From JABCYV01 sp963696025 (GTDB taxonomy: Bacteria > Acidobacteriota > Terriglobia > Terriglobales > Acidobacteriaceae), in assembly GCA_963696025.1 (NCBI GenBank), contig CAVOII010000014.1, positions 186,001 through 250,000 on the forward strand: a stretch of 64,000 nucleotides of DNA. The letters run 5' to 3'. A program made the translations under genes and the position numbers. Every line of letters starts with the position of its first letter. The first letter of the stretch is position 1. Below the pieces are notes generated by a model. It made no database searches, had not been told where the DNA came from, and saw only the letters and a list, made by a program, of their open reading frames with translations. Of the stretch, positions 9,296-19,185 are shown piece after piece.

Positions 9296-12229
9296 TTGAT
9301 CGGCCAAACCATTTCGCATTACCGCATCGTTGAGAAGCTGGGCGGCGGCGGGATGGGAGTGGTCTATAAAGCTGAGGACACGTCCCTCGGGCGCTTTGTC
9401 GCGCTCAAGTTTCTTCCCGACGATGTCGCCCAAGACCCGCAGACGCTGGAGCGGTTCCGCCGCGAAGCGCGTGCCGCCTCTGCACTGAACCATCCGAACA
9501 TCTGCACTATCCACGAAATTGGCGAGCACGATGGTCAACGCTTCATCGCCATGGAGTTCTTGGACGGGCAGACACTAAAGCACATGATCGGTAACCGTCC
9601 GATGGAGCTGGAGACTCTTCTCTCACTGTCCATCGAAATAGCCGATGCGCTGGATGCCGCGCACGCCAAGGGCATCGTCCATCGCGACATCAAGCCAGCG
9701 AATATCTTCGTGACCGAACGTGGCCACGCCAAGATCCTCGACTTTGGGCTCGCGAAGGTCTCTGGGGCTGCTGCGGTATCCTCCGCCGACGCAACGCAAA
9801 CCGGAGTTGAGGGAAAAGATCTCACGAGCCCGGGTATGGCGGTTGGCACGGTGGCCTACATGTCCCCGGAGCAGGCGCGGGGAAAAGAACTAGACACCCG
9901 CACGGATTTGTTTTCTTTTGGTGCTGTCTTGTACGAAATGGCAACCGGCAAGCAGCCATTTCGAGGCGACACTACGGCGAATCTGTTTGATTCGATCTTG
10001 CACAAGAGTCCGGTCGCTCCAGTGCGTCTAAACCCTGACCTGCCCGCCAAGCTGGAAGAGATCATTAACAAGGCGCTGGAAAAGGACCGCGATCTGCGCT
10101 ACCAGCATGCCGCGGACATTCGCACGGATGTGAAGCGCTTGAAGCGCGAGACGGAATCCAGCCGGTCAGCGGTGCCGGCGGTGGTGGAAGCGGAAGAAGA
10201 AGGGGAAGCAGTCAAAAGTTCCGGCACAACTCGTCCATCGTCCAGCGCCAAACAGAAGTCAGCTTCGGCTGCCGTGTCGGCTATAAATTCGAAGCAACAA
10301 AAGAGCGGACGCCTGAAAATTCTTGTTCCCGCCGCCGTGCTGATTGTGGCCGCCCTAATTGGCGGCGCTCTCTACTTCCGTTCGCATCCAGCAGCACCGT
10401 TGACAGAAAAAGACACGATTGTGCTGGCTGGCTTCGACAACACGACGGGTGATGCCGTCTTCGATGATGCCCTGAAGCAGGCCCTGGCGGTGGATTTGGA
10501 ACAGTCGCCTTTCCTCAACGTGCTTTCCGACCGCAGAATGGGTGAGACGCTGCGGCTGATGGGTCGCGCACCGGGCGGCCCGGTGACGCGGGAAGTGGCG
10601 CAGGAAATCTGCTTGCGGACGGGAAGCAAGGCACTGCTGGCAGGTTCGATCTCCCGATTGGGCAACCAGTATATGGTCGGGCTGGAGGCGTTGAACTGTG
10701 GGAGTGGGGACTCTCTGGCGAAGGAACAGGCCGCGGCCTCCAGCAAGGAGGATGTGGTCAAGGTCTTGGACAGCGTCACCTCCAGCCTGCGAACCAAGCT
10801 GGGCGAGTCCTTGGCTTCAGTGCAGAAGTTCGACGTACCCATTGAAGCAACAACGCCGTCACTGGAGGCGTTGAAGACCTTCAGTATGGGTGTCACCACA
10901 CAGGCCGAAAAGGGCGACGCCGAGGCGATTCCCTTTTTCAATCGCGCCATTGAGATTGACCCTAATTTCGCCATGGCCTACGCCCGCCTGGCAGTGTCGT
11001 ATGGCAACCTCGGTCAAGCTAGCCTGGCTGCGGAGAACCTGAAAAAAGCTTACGCGCGGCGAGACCGGGTAAGCGAGCGGGAAAAATTCCACATCACTGC
11101 GGACTACTACGCGTTCGCCACCGGAGAATTGGAGAAGGAGGCCCAGACTTACGGTCTGTGGATGCAGAGCTATCCTCGCGACTTCATTCCCCACGTGAAC
11201 CTGGGTTTCAACTACAACGCGTTTGGGCAATATGAAAAATCACTGGCAGAAAGCCAGGAGGGGCTGCGGCTCGGGCCGAATATTGTCGGCGTGTACCAGA
11301 TCCTCGGGCAGAACTACATTGCGCTCCAGCGTCCGGATGATGCCAAAGCCACGTTTGAGCAGGCCCTGGCACGCAAGCTCGATAGTGGGCTACTGCGCCT
11401 GTGGATGTACTACCTGGCTTTTTTCCGGAGCGACTCGGCACAGATGGAGCAACAGGTGGCCTGGGGCTCCGGAAAGCCAGGAGCGGAAGACCCGCTTCTG
11501 TCGGCCCAGTCCGACACCGAGGCGTATTACGGGCGTCTGAAGAAAGCGCGGGACTTTTCCCGGCGTGCGGTGGATTCTGCCGTCCGTGCCGACTCCAAGG
11601 AGACGGCTGCGCTGTGGCAGGTCAACGCCGCCCTGCGAGAAGCGGAGTTCGGCAGCGCGGCGCAGGCCCGGCAGGGTATCGCGGTGGCCCTGGCTCTGGC
11701 TCCGGGCCGGGATGTGAAGGTGCTGGCAGCCCTCGCCTCGGCGCGAGCCGGTGACACCGCCCGTGCCAAGACGATCGTCGAACAACTGGAAAAGAGCGAC
11801 CCGTCGAATACGGTGCTTAAAATCTATTGGCTGCCCATTCTCAAGGCGGCCATCGAACTCAACGGCGGCAATTCCGCCCAGGCTCTGGTATTCCTGGAGG
11901 CTGCCGCTCCCTACGAACTGGGCGAGCCGCCGCCCACACAAGAGGGAACCTTGTATCCATCTTATCTTCGCGGCCAGGCCTATCTGGCTGTGCGCAACGG
12001 CAGCGCGGCGGCTGCCGAGTTCCAGAAAATCCTCGACCACCGGGGGATCGTGCTGAACTTCTCGACTGGCGCACTCGCGCATCTCGGTCTGGCCCGCGCC
12101 TACTCCGCCTCTGGCGACACCGCGAAAGCGAAGAGTGCGTACCAGGATTTCCTCGCCCTCTGGAAAGACGCCGACCCTGACATCCCCATCCTGAAGGAAG
12201 CCAATGCGGAGTACGCGAAATTGCAGTAG
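9296..12229 (+). CDS. Ser/Thr protein kinase with C-terminal TPR region
   Basis: Complete 977-residue Hanks-type kinase. It has a glycine loop LGGGGMGVVY (15-24), ATP-site Lys38, HRD at 129-131, DFG at 149-151 and a YMSPEQ activation segment. The kinase domain ends near residue 275. A Ser/Ala/Lys-rich linker leads to a single transmembrane helix (about 342-360). An LTEKDTIVLAGFDNTTGD block shared with its neighbour follows, then about 450 residues of TPR-like helical repeats ending ILKEANAEYAKLQ. The start is TTG 9296: the ATG at 9271 is out of frame and lies inside the -10 box, while AGCAGG precedes the TTG. It probably relays an extracytoplasmic or protein-binding signal by phosphorylation; the target is unknown. 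It is a close paralogue of the genes at 13110 and 16145. Confidence 0.93.
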   Translation: MIGQTISHYRIVEKLGGGGMGVVYKAEDTSLGRFVALKFLPDDVAQDPQTLERFRREARAASALNHPNICTIHEIGEHDGQRFIAMEFLDGQTLKHMIGNRPMELETLLSLSIEIADALDAAHAKGIVHRDIKPANIFVTERGHAKILDFGLAKVSGAAAVSSADATQTGVEGKDLTSPGMAVGTVAYMSPEQARGKELDTRTDLFSFGAVLYEMATGKQPFRGDTTANLFDSILHKSPVAPVRLNPDLPAKLEEIINKALEKDRDLRYQHAADIRTDVKRLKRETESSRSAVPAVVEAEEEGEAVKSSGTTRPSSSAKQKSASAAVSAINSKQQKSGRLKILVPAAVLIVAALIGGALYFRSHPAAPLTEKDTIVLAGFDNTTGDAVFDDALKQALAVDLEQSPFLNVLSDRRMGETLRLMGRAPGGPVTREVAQEICLRTGSKALLAGSISRLGNQYMVGLEALNCGSGDSLAKEQAAASSKEDVVKVLDSVTSSLRTKLGESLASVQKFDVPIEATTPSLEALKTFSMGVTTQAEKGDAEAIPFFNRAIEIDPNFAMAYARLAVSYGNLGQASLAAENLKKAYARRDRVSEREKFHITADYYAFATGELEKEAQTYGLWMQSYPRDFIPHVNLGFNYNAFGQYEKSLAESQEGLRLGPNIVGVYQILGQNYIALQRPDDAKATFEQALARKLDSGLLRLWMYYLAFFRSDSAQMEQQVAWGSGKPGAEDPLLSAQSDTEAYYGRLKKARDFSRRAVDSAVRADSKETAALWQVNAALREAEFGSAAQARQGIAVALALAPGRDVKVLAALASARAGDTARAKTIVEQLEKSDPSNTVLKIYWLPILKAAIELNGGNSAQALVFLEAAAPYELGEPPPTQEGTLYPSYLRGQAYLAVRNGSAAAAEFQKILDHRGIVLNFSTGALAHLGLARAYSASGDTAKAKSAYQDFLALWKDADPDIPILKEANAEYAKLQ

Positions 12230-12254
12230 GCCAACGGAAAGACCGCAAAACGAG

Positions 12255-12419
12255 CTACTGGATGGAACTCGCCACCGAGGAGAAGGCGTTGTTGGCGTTC
12301 GAGCCGATGAGCCGGATGGTGCCCACCACAAGCACAAGAATGACTGCGAGCATCACTGCGTACTCAGCGATATCTTGCCCCTTCTCCTCCACCAAGAGTC
12401 TGTGTAACGGTGCGATCAT
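12255..12419 (-). CDS. Flp/Fap-type pilin
   Basis: A 54-residue protein too short for standard ORF cut-offs. It begins MIAPLHRLLVEEKGQDIAEY and continues with a hydrophobic helix (AVMLAVILVLVVGTIRLIG) and an S-N-A-N-N-A-F tail. The G-Q-D-I-A-E-Y-A segment followed by a roughly 20-residue hydrophobic stretch is the signature of Flp/Fap (class IVb, tight-adherence) pilins. GGGAGGTGGAGC directly precedes the ATG, a strong ribosome binding site. The prepilin peptidase would cut after the Gly before Gln-Asp. No tad/rcp assembly genes are visible, so it is an orphan subunit in this window. It lies convergent to the TPR kinase with 25 nt between the stops. Confidence 0.88.
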   Translation of the reverse strand: MIAPLHRLLVEEKGQDIAEYAVMLAVILVLVVGTIRLIGSNANNAFSSVASSIQ

Positions 12420-12637
12420 GCTCCACCTCCCAGCATTTCTAAGTGTTGAAACAATGAGGAAGATCAGAAGGGTGGGTGACAGCTTGAGTGCGGACCGAAA
12501 GTGATGTGAGCGAATTGGCTGGCGCTCACCCCTGAATGCAGGGATTGTGCGCTCGCCGCATTGGGCTTGTCAACCGAGGGAGCGCAAGGTTGGCGGCTGA
12601 TGCGGGTTTCGGCTTGAACAGAAACTGTCGATCAGCA

Positions 12638-12940
12638 TCAAGCTGAAATCAGTCGAAACATTTTCCGGCGTCTTCGCGCTTCCCATTCCTCGCGGGTTAG
12701 TTCAATCAGGTTGGAATTGTCGCCGGAACCTCGCGGGTGACAGTATTTCGCGAGCTTGCCCGTCGTCCAGAATGGACTGTCTTTGGATAAGGTGCCAGCC
12801 GCTTTTCGAGTTTCCAATTCTTCCCAAAACTCTTGTGAACACTCCTCCCGGTGATTAAGGAAGAGCCACCACAGGTCGTCATCGCTCATGATTCTCAGCT
12901 TCAGGCGAAAACGGTCGGTTCCGAGCCCGGTAATGTTCAT
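12638..12940 (-). CDS. Hypothetical protein, about 100 aa
   Basis: Not recognised. From the ATG at 12940 it reads MNITGLGTDRFRLKLRIMSD and then a charged, Trp-rich helix-forming sequence (DDLWWLFLNHREECSQEFWEE) ending in RKMFRLISA. A start at the internal Met of MSDDDLWWL is also possible. No strong ribosome binding site is seen for either. Composition is protein-like and soluble. The gene diverges from the next kinase promoter, with about 110 nt between the start and the -35 box. Confidence 0.5.
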   Translation of the reverse strand: MNITGLGTDRFRLKLRIMSDDDLWWLFLNHREECSQEFWEELETRKAAGTLSKDSPFWTTGKLAKYCHPRGSGDNSNLIELTREEWEARRRRKMFRLISA

Positions 12941-13051
12941 TGCTGACGCCCCGAGAGGCACAAAGTTTACCATCCCCTGAAGGCAGAATCGAGGTCTGCA
13001 AAACTGGCCCCTGCACTTGGTCGCTCCGTCGAAGCTGACTGTCCGGCTTTC

Positions 13052-13081
13052 TTGACTTGCGCCCATCAGCGTACCTAACAT
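13052..13081 (+). promoter_or_regulatory. Sigma70-like promoter of the second TPR kinase gene
   Basis: TTGACT 13052-13057, an 18-bp spacer, TAACAT 13076-13081. The ATG at 13080 overlaps the -10 box, so it would lie upstream of the expected transcript start near 13088. This favours the TTG at 13110 as the true start. Confidence 0.62.
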
Positions 13082-13109
13082 GGCATCCCGAGGGTGGAAC
13101 CCTCTCCCC

Positions 13110-16080
13110 TTGCTCGGGCAGACCATCTCCCATTACCGCGTCGTCGAGAAACTCGGCGGCGGCGGCATGGGTGTGGTCTACAAAGCAGAAGACATATCAC
13201 TCCACCGTTTTGCCGCTTTGAAATTCCTCCCGGACGAGCTAGCCAAAGAGCCCCAGGCACTGGCCCGTTTCCAGCGCGAAGCGCAAGCTGCTTCTGCCCT
13301 GAACCATCCGAATATCTGCACGATCTATGAAATCGGGCAGCAGAACGGCCAGACGTTCATCGCCATGGAGTACTTGGATGGTGCGACGTTAAAGCACCGT
13401 ATCGCGGGTCGCCCGCTGGAGCTGGATGTCCTACTCCCGCTCGCCATCGAGGTTGCGGATGCCCTCGACGCTGCGCACTCAAAGGGTATCGTCCACCGTG
13501 ACATTAAGCCTGCGAACATCTTCGTCACCGAGCGCGGCCACGCCAAGATTCTGGACTTTGGGTTGGCCAAGGTCGCGCCGTCAACCAGCTCGTCTAGCCA
13601 GGTTGCGGACCTCAACACGCGGACGGGCTCAATAGGCGAGGAGCATCTGACCAGTCCGGGCACGATGGTCGGAACGGTGGCCTACATGTCTCCGGAACAA
13701 GTGCGAGCCAAGGAACTCGATGCCCGCACCGACCTGTTCTCCTTCGGTGCGGTGTTATACGAAATGGCGACGGGAGCCTTGCCTTTCCGTGGGGAGAGTT
13801 CGGGGGTTATCTTCAAAGCGATACTGGATTCTCTTCCGACACCTCCAATTCGTTTCAATCCCGATCTTCCGCCCAAGCTGGAAGACATCATCTACAAGGC
13901 TTTGGAGAAGGACCGAAGCCTTCGTTACCAACACGCAGCCGACATGCGCACGGATTTGCAGCGGCTGAAACGCGACACAGAGACCGGCCGCGTGGGAGCC
14001 GCCAGTTCTGGGACGGTGCCAGCCGCGCAGGAGAATGGTTCTCAGGTGGTAAGAACGCAAGCGCTCCCCTCGGGTTCGGCTCCCGTTGCGTCATCATCGG
14101 CAGCCGCTCAGGTAACCGCAATTCCTGCAGCTGGGCGGAGTAGACTTTGGAAAATTCTTGTCCCGGCTGTTGTTGTACTTATCGCGGGGCTGATTGCCGT
14201 TGGCCTCTACCTGCGCTCGCGGTCCGCAACGCCCGTGACAAAAACCACACCGCTCACTGAGAAAGACACCGTCGTGCTTGCCGACTTTGACAACACGACC
14301 GGAGATGCAGTGTTCGATGGCGCTCTCAAGCAAGCACTAGCCGTGGAACTGGAGCAGTCTCCTTTCCTGAACGTGCTCTCCGACCGAAAAGTCAGCGAGA
14401 CCTTGCAGATGATGGGCCGTCCAGCGAACGAACGGATCACGGTGAACGTCGGGCGGGAGCTTTGCCTGCGCACGGGAAGCAAGGCCCTGCTGGGCGGGAC
14501 CATCTCCAGCTTGGGCAGCCATTACTTGATTGACCTGAATGCGGTTGCATGCAGCACGGGCGACACCTTGTCCAAAGAACAGGGCGAGGCCACGGGTAAG
14601 GAAGATGTTCTGAAGGCTCTGAGCCGAGCCTTCTTCCAGTCTGCGCAGCAAGCTGGGCGAGTCGCTGCCGTCGGTGCAGAAGTTTGATGTTCCGATTGAA
14701 GCCACGACATCCTCGCTCGAAGCCCTGAAAAACTACAGCATGGGTATCAAAATAAAGGGCGAAAAGGGAGACGCACCGAGCATTCCGTTTCTCAAGCGGG
14801 CGATTGAACTCGACCCTAAATTCCCCATGGCGTATGACGGGCTGGCGATAGCGTACATCAATCTCAGTCAACCGTCGCATGCGCTGGAATACGCCACCAA
14901 AGCGTACCAATTGCGCGATCGGGTCAGCGAACGGGAGAAACTGCGTATCTCAGCGACTTATTTTATTGCCACGGGGGAACTCGAAAAGGAGGCGCAGACC
15001 TACGAGCTGTGGACAGCAAACTATCCTCGTGATTCCATTCCTCACCGCGCCTTGGGCGTGACCTACGGCATCATGGGGCAATATGAGAAGGCTCTCGCGG
15101 AATTTCAGGAAGCGTTGCGGCTTGAGCCTGATGTTGTCACCAACTACGGGAATCTGGGAGGAACGTACCTCAACCTAAACCGGCCGGATGAAGCCAAGGC
15201 CAAATTCGATCAGGCACTCGCATACAAGCTAGATAGCGCAAATCTGCGCGGGAACATATACGTTCTTGCCTTTCTGCGGGGAGATGCCGAGCAGATGGAG
15301 CAGCAGGTAGCTTGGGGTGCAGGCAAGCCTGGAGATGAGGATTTTCTGCTGTCGACGCAGTCGGATACTGAGGCCTACTACGGCAGGATGAACAAAGCGC
15401 GGGACTTTTCCCGCCGAGCGGTAGATTCCGCCGTCCGTGCTGACTCCAAAGAAACAGCGGCTTTCTGGCAGGTAAATGCTGCGCTGCGGGAGGCGGAGCT
15501 CGGCAACCTTGCTTCCGCGAAGCAAGGAGTCACGGCGGCTTTGGCGCTGTCTCCGGGGCGGGATGTAAAGGTGGTGGCAGCCCTTACGCTGGCTCGCACC
15601 GGCGATGCTCCCCGAGCCAAGGCTCTGGCCGAGGAACTGGAGAAGAGCTACCCGACCAATACCGTGTTGAAGCTCTACTGGCTACCGACCATCAACGCTG
15701 CCATCGAACTCAACAAGAGTGATTCATCCCAAGCGCTGGTGTATCTTGAAGCCACCGCTCCTTACGATCTAGCCGGTCCACCGCCGCTGCAAATGGGAAC
15801 TCTCTACCCCGCCTATTTGCGCGGCCAAGCCTACCTGCTGGCGCACAACGGCATTGCCGCCGTTGGCGAGTTCGAGAAGCTGCTTGATCATCGGGGCATC
15901 GTGCAGAACTTTGTTACCGGATCACTGGCCCATCTTCAAATCGGTCGTGCCTACGCGATGGCCGGTGACACCGCCAAAGCGAAGAACGCCTACCAGGACT
16001 TCTTCGCCCTCTGGAAAGACGCCGACCTCGACATCCCCATCCTGAAGCAAGCCAAAGCCGAGTACGGGAAGTTGCAATAG
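13110..16080 (+). pseudogene. Ser/Thr kinase with TPR region, frameshifted
   Basis: Paralogue of the 9296 kinase in the same layout: glycine loop, HRDIKPANIFV, DFGLAK, YMSPEQ, linker, transmembrane helix, LTEKDTVVLADFDNTTGD block and TPR region. The first frame runs into a stop at 14687. The TPR part continues in the +1 frame (SVQKFDVPIEATTSSLEALK…) to 16080. Comparison with the intact paralogue puts one extra T in the stretch gccttcttcc at 14628-14636: removing it restores ASSSLRSKLGESLPSVQKF. The remaining sequence is well conserved, so the break is recent or a sequencing error. The frame is open from an ATG at 13080, but promoter position favours TTG 13110. If the break is real, the product is a kinase with its helix but no TPR tail. 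Confidence 0.88.
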
Positions 16081-16106
16081 CCCGTTATCCTCTTTATGTG
16101 CTGCGA

Positions 16107-16136
16107 TTGACGTTTCGCCGTCGTCCGACCTAACAT
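16107..16136 (+). promoter_or_regulatory. Sigma70-like promoter of the PD40 kinase gene
   Basis: TTGACG 16107-16112, an 18-bp spacer, TAACAT 16131-16136. The expected transcript start (about 16143) nearly coincides with the ATG at 16145, so the mRNA would be leaderless or nearly so. Confidence 0.6.
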
Positions 16137-16144
16137 TCCCGCGA

Positions 16145-18817
16145 ATGGGCGCATCGACCCAACTCATTGGTCAGACCATCTCGCATTACCACGTCGTCGA
16201 GAAGCTGGGCGGCGGCGGGATGGGTGTGGTCTATAAGGCCGAGGACATTGAACTCGGGCGCTTCGTTGCTTTGAAGTTCCTCCCTAACGATGTCGCCCGC
16301 GATCCGCAAGCTCTGGAACGCTTTCGCCGGGAGGCGCGTGCAGCGTCCGCCCTGAACCATCCCAACATCTGCACCATCCACGAGATCGGCAAGAACGGTG
16401 ATCAGTCGTTTCTGGTGATGGAGTACCTGGACGGGATGACGCTGAAGCACCGCATCGCCGGGCGACCGATGGAGACCGAGACCATCCTGTCGCTGGGGAT
16501 CGAGATTGCCGACGCACTGGACGCGGCGCATGGGGCGGGGATCATCCACCGCGACATCAAGCCGGCAAACATCTTCGTCACCAAGCGCGGACACGCGAAG
16601 GTTCTGGACTTCGGGTTGGCGAAGGTCACGCAGCCGATTCGCGAGCTGGGCAGCGAGGCGCAATCGGTGGGGCAAACCACGGTGACGCTCGAAGAACAGC
16701 TGACGAGCCCCGGAGCCACGGTGGGCACCGTGGCGTACATGTCGCCGGAGCAAGTGCGGGCGAAGGAGCTGGATGCACGCACGGACTTGTTCTCGTTCGG
16801 GGCGGTGATGTACGAGATGGCGACCGGCCAGCTCCCCTTTCACGGCGAGACTTCTGGTCTGATCTTCAAAGCCATCCTTGACGCCGATCCACCGCCCGTG
16901 ATTCGCTTCAACCGCGAGATCCCGGCCAAGCTGGAAGACATCATCAACCGAGCGCTGGAGAAAGATCGCGAGCTGCGTTACCAGAGCGCCAATGAACTGC
17001 GCGCGGAATTGCAACGGCTGAAGCGTGACACGGAATCCGGCACCAAACCGAGAATCGCAGCTGCACGACCACAAAGAAGATCCCGACCCGCACTTTGGAC
17101 GGTGGCCTCGCTGCTGATCGCAGTTCTCGTCGTCTCTGCGATTGTAATCTGGCGAAAGTCAGCCAGTGTTGTCCCTCCCGACTCTTCGCAGTGGGTTCAG
17201 CTGACGAACCTTAGCGGCGAGAGCTTTGAGCCGACGCTGTCAGTTGACGGACGTATGCTGGCTTTTCTCCGGGGAACAGGCGGTCCGCCGCAGCTCTATG
17301 TCAAGCTTCTCCCTGACGGAGAGCCTGTCCAGCTGACCCATGATGAAGCAACTAATAAGCTGGCACCCATATTCTCTCCGGATGGCTCGCGCATTGCCTA
17401 CGGAACAGCTGGACTCAACTGGCAGACTTGGGTCGTACCTGTGCTCGGAGGTCAGCCCCAGCTACTGCTCTCCAATGCCACAGGTCTGAGCTGGATTGAC
17501 GCCCGCCATGTGATGTTTAGCGAGATCAAAAGTGGAGTTCACCTTTCCGTCGTGACCGCAACTGAGAGTCGTTCGGAGCAGCGGGATGTGTATGTTCCGC
17601 CGGACGAGAACCACATGGCTCACTTCTCGTATCTCTCACCGGATCACAAGTGGGTGCTGGTGGCCGAAATGGGCGGAGACAAAAGGATGATTCCCTGTCA
17701 ACTCGTACCTTTCTCAGGCGGGGCAGCGCGGTCCGTCGGGCCGCAGTCCGGATCCTGTGACTACGCTGCTTGGTCGCCGGATGGTAAGTGGATGTACTTC
17801 AATTCCGATGCAGGCTCCAAGGGTGATCACATCTGGCGCCAGGCGTTTCCCGACGGAGTACCTCAGCAACTGACAGCCAGTTTGGGCGATGAACAGGGGA
17901 TCGCCATGGCTCCAGACGGAAGGTCCTTGGTTACCTCTGTTGGCGCCTCTGAGAGAAGCGTCTGGGTGCATGATCAAGAAGGAGAACGGCAGGTTTCTTC
18001 CCAAGGTTATTCTTATAGCCCAAAGCTCTCCAGCGACGGCAGCATGGTGTTCTATCTTGAGACCGCTAACTCGTCACAGGTCGGTCGCGGGGGCGAACTT
18101 TGGGTGTTAGATCTCGGCACAGGTCAGGCTTCCAAGGTATTGCCAGGGATCGCCGTCCTACGTTTCAGTGTTTCGCCGGATGACAAGCAAGTCGTCTTCG
18201 ACACGGTTGACGCCAACGAACAACATCATCTGTGGCTGTCTTCCACCGAGCATCGCTTCGCTCCACGCCAACTTCGCTCAGCGGGTGGCGAATTTTTCCC
18301 GCAGTACTCGCACTCTGGTCGCATCTATTATCTGGTTTCCGAGGGCAGACTTGCCCACTTGTACCGCATGAAGGACGATGGCACACAGGAAGAAAAAGTC
18401 ACCTCCGAACCCATCGTCTATGCCTTTGGGATTTCTCCCGACGAGCGGTTCGTAGTAGTGCATCGCACACTCCGCAGGGAAGACAACTGGTGGGACGCTG
18501 AGGCAGTTCCGGTAGCTGGCGGCCCATGGGTTCCTCTTTGCTCGGGTTGGTGTGAAACCGATTGGGCTCGTGACGGCAAAGTAATGTATTTCTACTGGCG
18601 CTCATTTAGCGGCAATTCGCGAACGTATGTGGTTCCGATCCCTCACGGCAGTGATCTGCCGAAACTTCCCAACTCAGGATTTCAATCCGAGAAAGAGCTA
18701 CGCACGGTCGCCACGCAGGTGCTGGAGGGCAACGTTTCTCCGGGCCCCGACAGCTCCCGCTACACTTTCAGCAAAGAAACCTCACACCGGAACCTTTATC
18801 GCGTCCCACTACAGTGA
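16145..18817 (+). CDS. Ser/Thr protein kinase with C-terminal PD40/TolB-type propeller
   Basis: Complete 890-residue kinase. It has a glycine loop LGGGGMGVVY, ATP-site Lys44, HRD at about 135-137, DFG at about 155-157 and YMSPEQ. A short basic linker and a transmembrane helix (about 317-335, LWTVASLLIAVLVVSAIVIW) follow, then about 550 residues with repeated FSPDGSRIAYGT, LSPDHKWVLVAE, WSPDGKWMYFNS and VSPDDKQVVFD blades of a PD40 propeller. The kinase half is nearly the same as in the TPR kinases, while the outer half is that of the first kinase in the window, so the genes mix sensor modules. The ATG at 16145 has no ribosome binding site and sits about 8 nt after the -10 box. The role is probably sensing outside the membrane; ligand and targets are unknown. 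Confidence 0.93.
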   Translation: MGASTQLIGQTISHYHVVEKLGGGGMGVVYKAEDIELGRFVALKFLPNDVARDPQALERFRREARAASALNHPNICTIHEIGKNGDQSFLVMEYLDGMTLKHRIAGRPMETETILSLGIEIADALDAAHGAGIIHRDIKPANIFVTKRGHAKVLDFGLAKVTQPIRELGSEAQSVGQTTVTLEEQLTSPGATVGTVAYMSPEQVRAKELDARTDLFSFGAVMYEMATGQLPFHGETSGLIFKAILDADPPPVIRFNREIPAKLEDIINRALEKDRELRYQSANELRAELQRLKRDTESGTKPRIAAARPQRRSRPALWTVASLLIAVLVVSAIVIWRKSASVVPPDSSQWVQLTNLSGESFEPTLSVDGRMLAFLRGTGGPPQLYVKLLPDGEPVQLTHDEATNKLAPIFSPDGSRIAYGTAGLNWQTWVVPVLGGQPQLLLSNATGLSWIDARHVMFSEIKSGVHLSVVTATESRSEQRDVYVPPDENHMAHFSYLSPDHKWVLVAEMGGDKRMIPCQLVPFSGGAARSVGPQSGSCDYAAWSPDGKWMYFNSDAGSKGDHIWRQAFPDGVPQQLTASLGDEQGIAMAPDGRSLVTSVGASERSVWVHDQEGERQVSSQGYSYSPKLSSDGSMVFYLETANSSQVGRGGELWVLDLGTGQASKVLPGIAVLRFSVSPDDKQVVFDTVDANEQHHLWLSSTEHRFAPRQLRSAGGEFFPQYSHSGRIYYLVSEGRLAHLYRMKDDGTQEEKVTSEPIVYAFGISPDERFVVVHRTLRREDNWWDAEAVPVAGGPWVPLCSGWCETDWARDGKVMYFYWRSFSGNSRTYVVPIPHGSDLPKLPNSGFQSEKELRTVATQVLEGNVSPGPDSSRYTFSKETSHRNLYRVPLQ

Positions 18818-18858
18818 ACTCGATGTTTCAATACCGACACTTTGCCCGTGCTAAGACT

Positions 18859-18936
18859 TCACCCTCTGGAAAGACGCCGACCCCGACATCCCGATCTACA
18901 AAGCCCGCCAAAGCCGAATACGCGAAGCTGATATAA
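18859..18936 (+). pseudogene. Relic 3' end of a TPR kinase gene
   Basis: ctctggaaagacgccgaccc and the next 50 bases match the last 25 codons of the TPR kinases (LWKDADPDIPI…AEYAKL-stop), with small indels near the end. It lies 40 nt beyond the PD40 kinase stop. No other TPR sequence remains, so this looks like the tail left when a TPR module was replaced by a propeller module. Confidence 0.75.
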
Positions 18937-19185
18937 CCCTCTCCAGTCCCGGTCAGGTCTAGCTTGACATTGGCTGTAAGCCAGAGGTTCAATCTCTAGT
19001 ATCTCGCGGCAGCAGAACCCGTCGGTGTCATCTCTTGGCTTGCCGCAGTTGGTACAGTACATCGCGCAGGAATACTATCACGAAGAAGTGAAGGCAAAGG
19101 GTGAACGAACAAACAAGAAAAGCTTGCACCGCTCCTTCGGCTTCCCGATAGTTCCTCCCTTTTGGACCTTCCGGTGACCGAGGTT
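18937..19185. other. Intergenic, no supported gene
   Basis: About 250 bases between the kinase relic and the secreted-protein gene. A minus-strand frame starting at 19062 begins like a zinc ribbon (MYCTNCGKPRDDTDGFC) but loses protein character at once and runs into the relic. It may be a truncated gene end. Confidence 0.4.

Noticed and set aside
18859..19062. Minus-strand frame starting like a zinc ribbon (MYCTNCGKPRDDTDGFC)
   Set aside because: Only the first 17 residues look like protein. The rest is the antisense of the TPR-kinase relic, so at best it is a truncated gene start.
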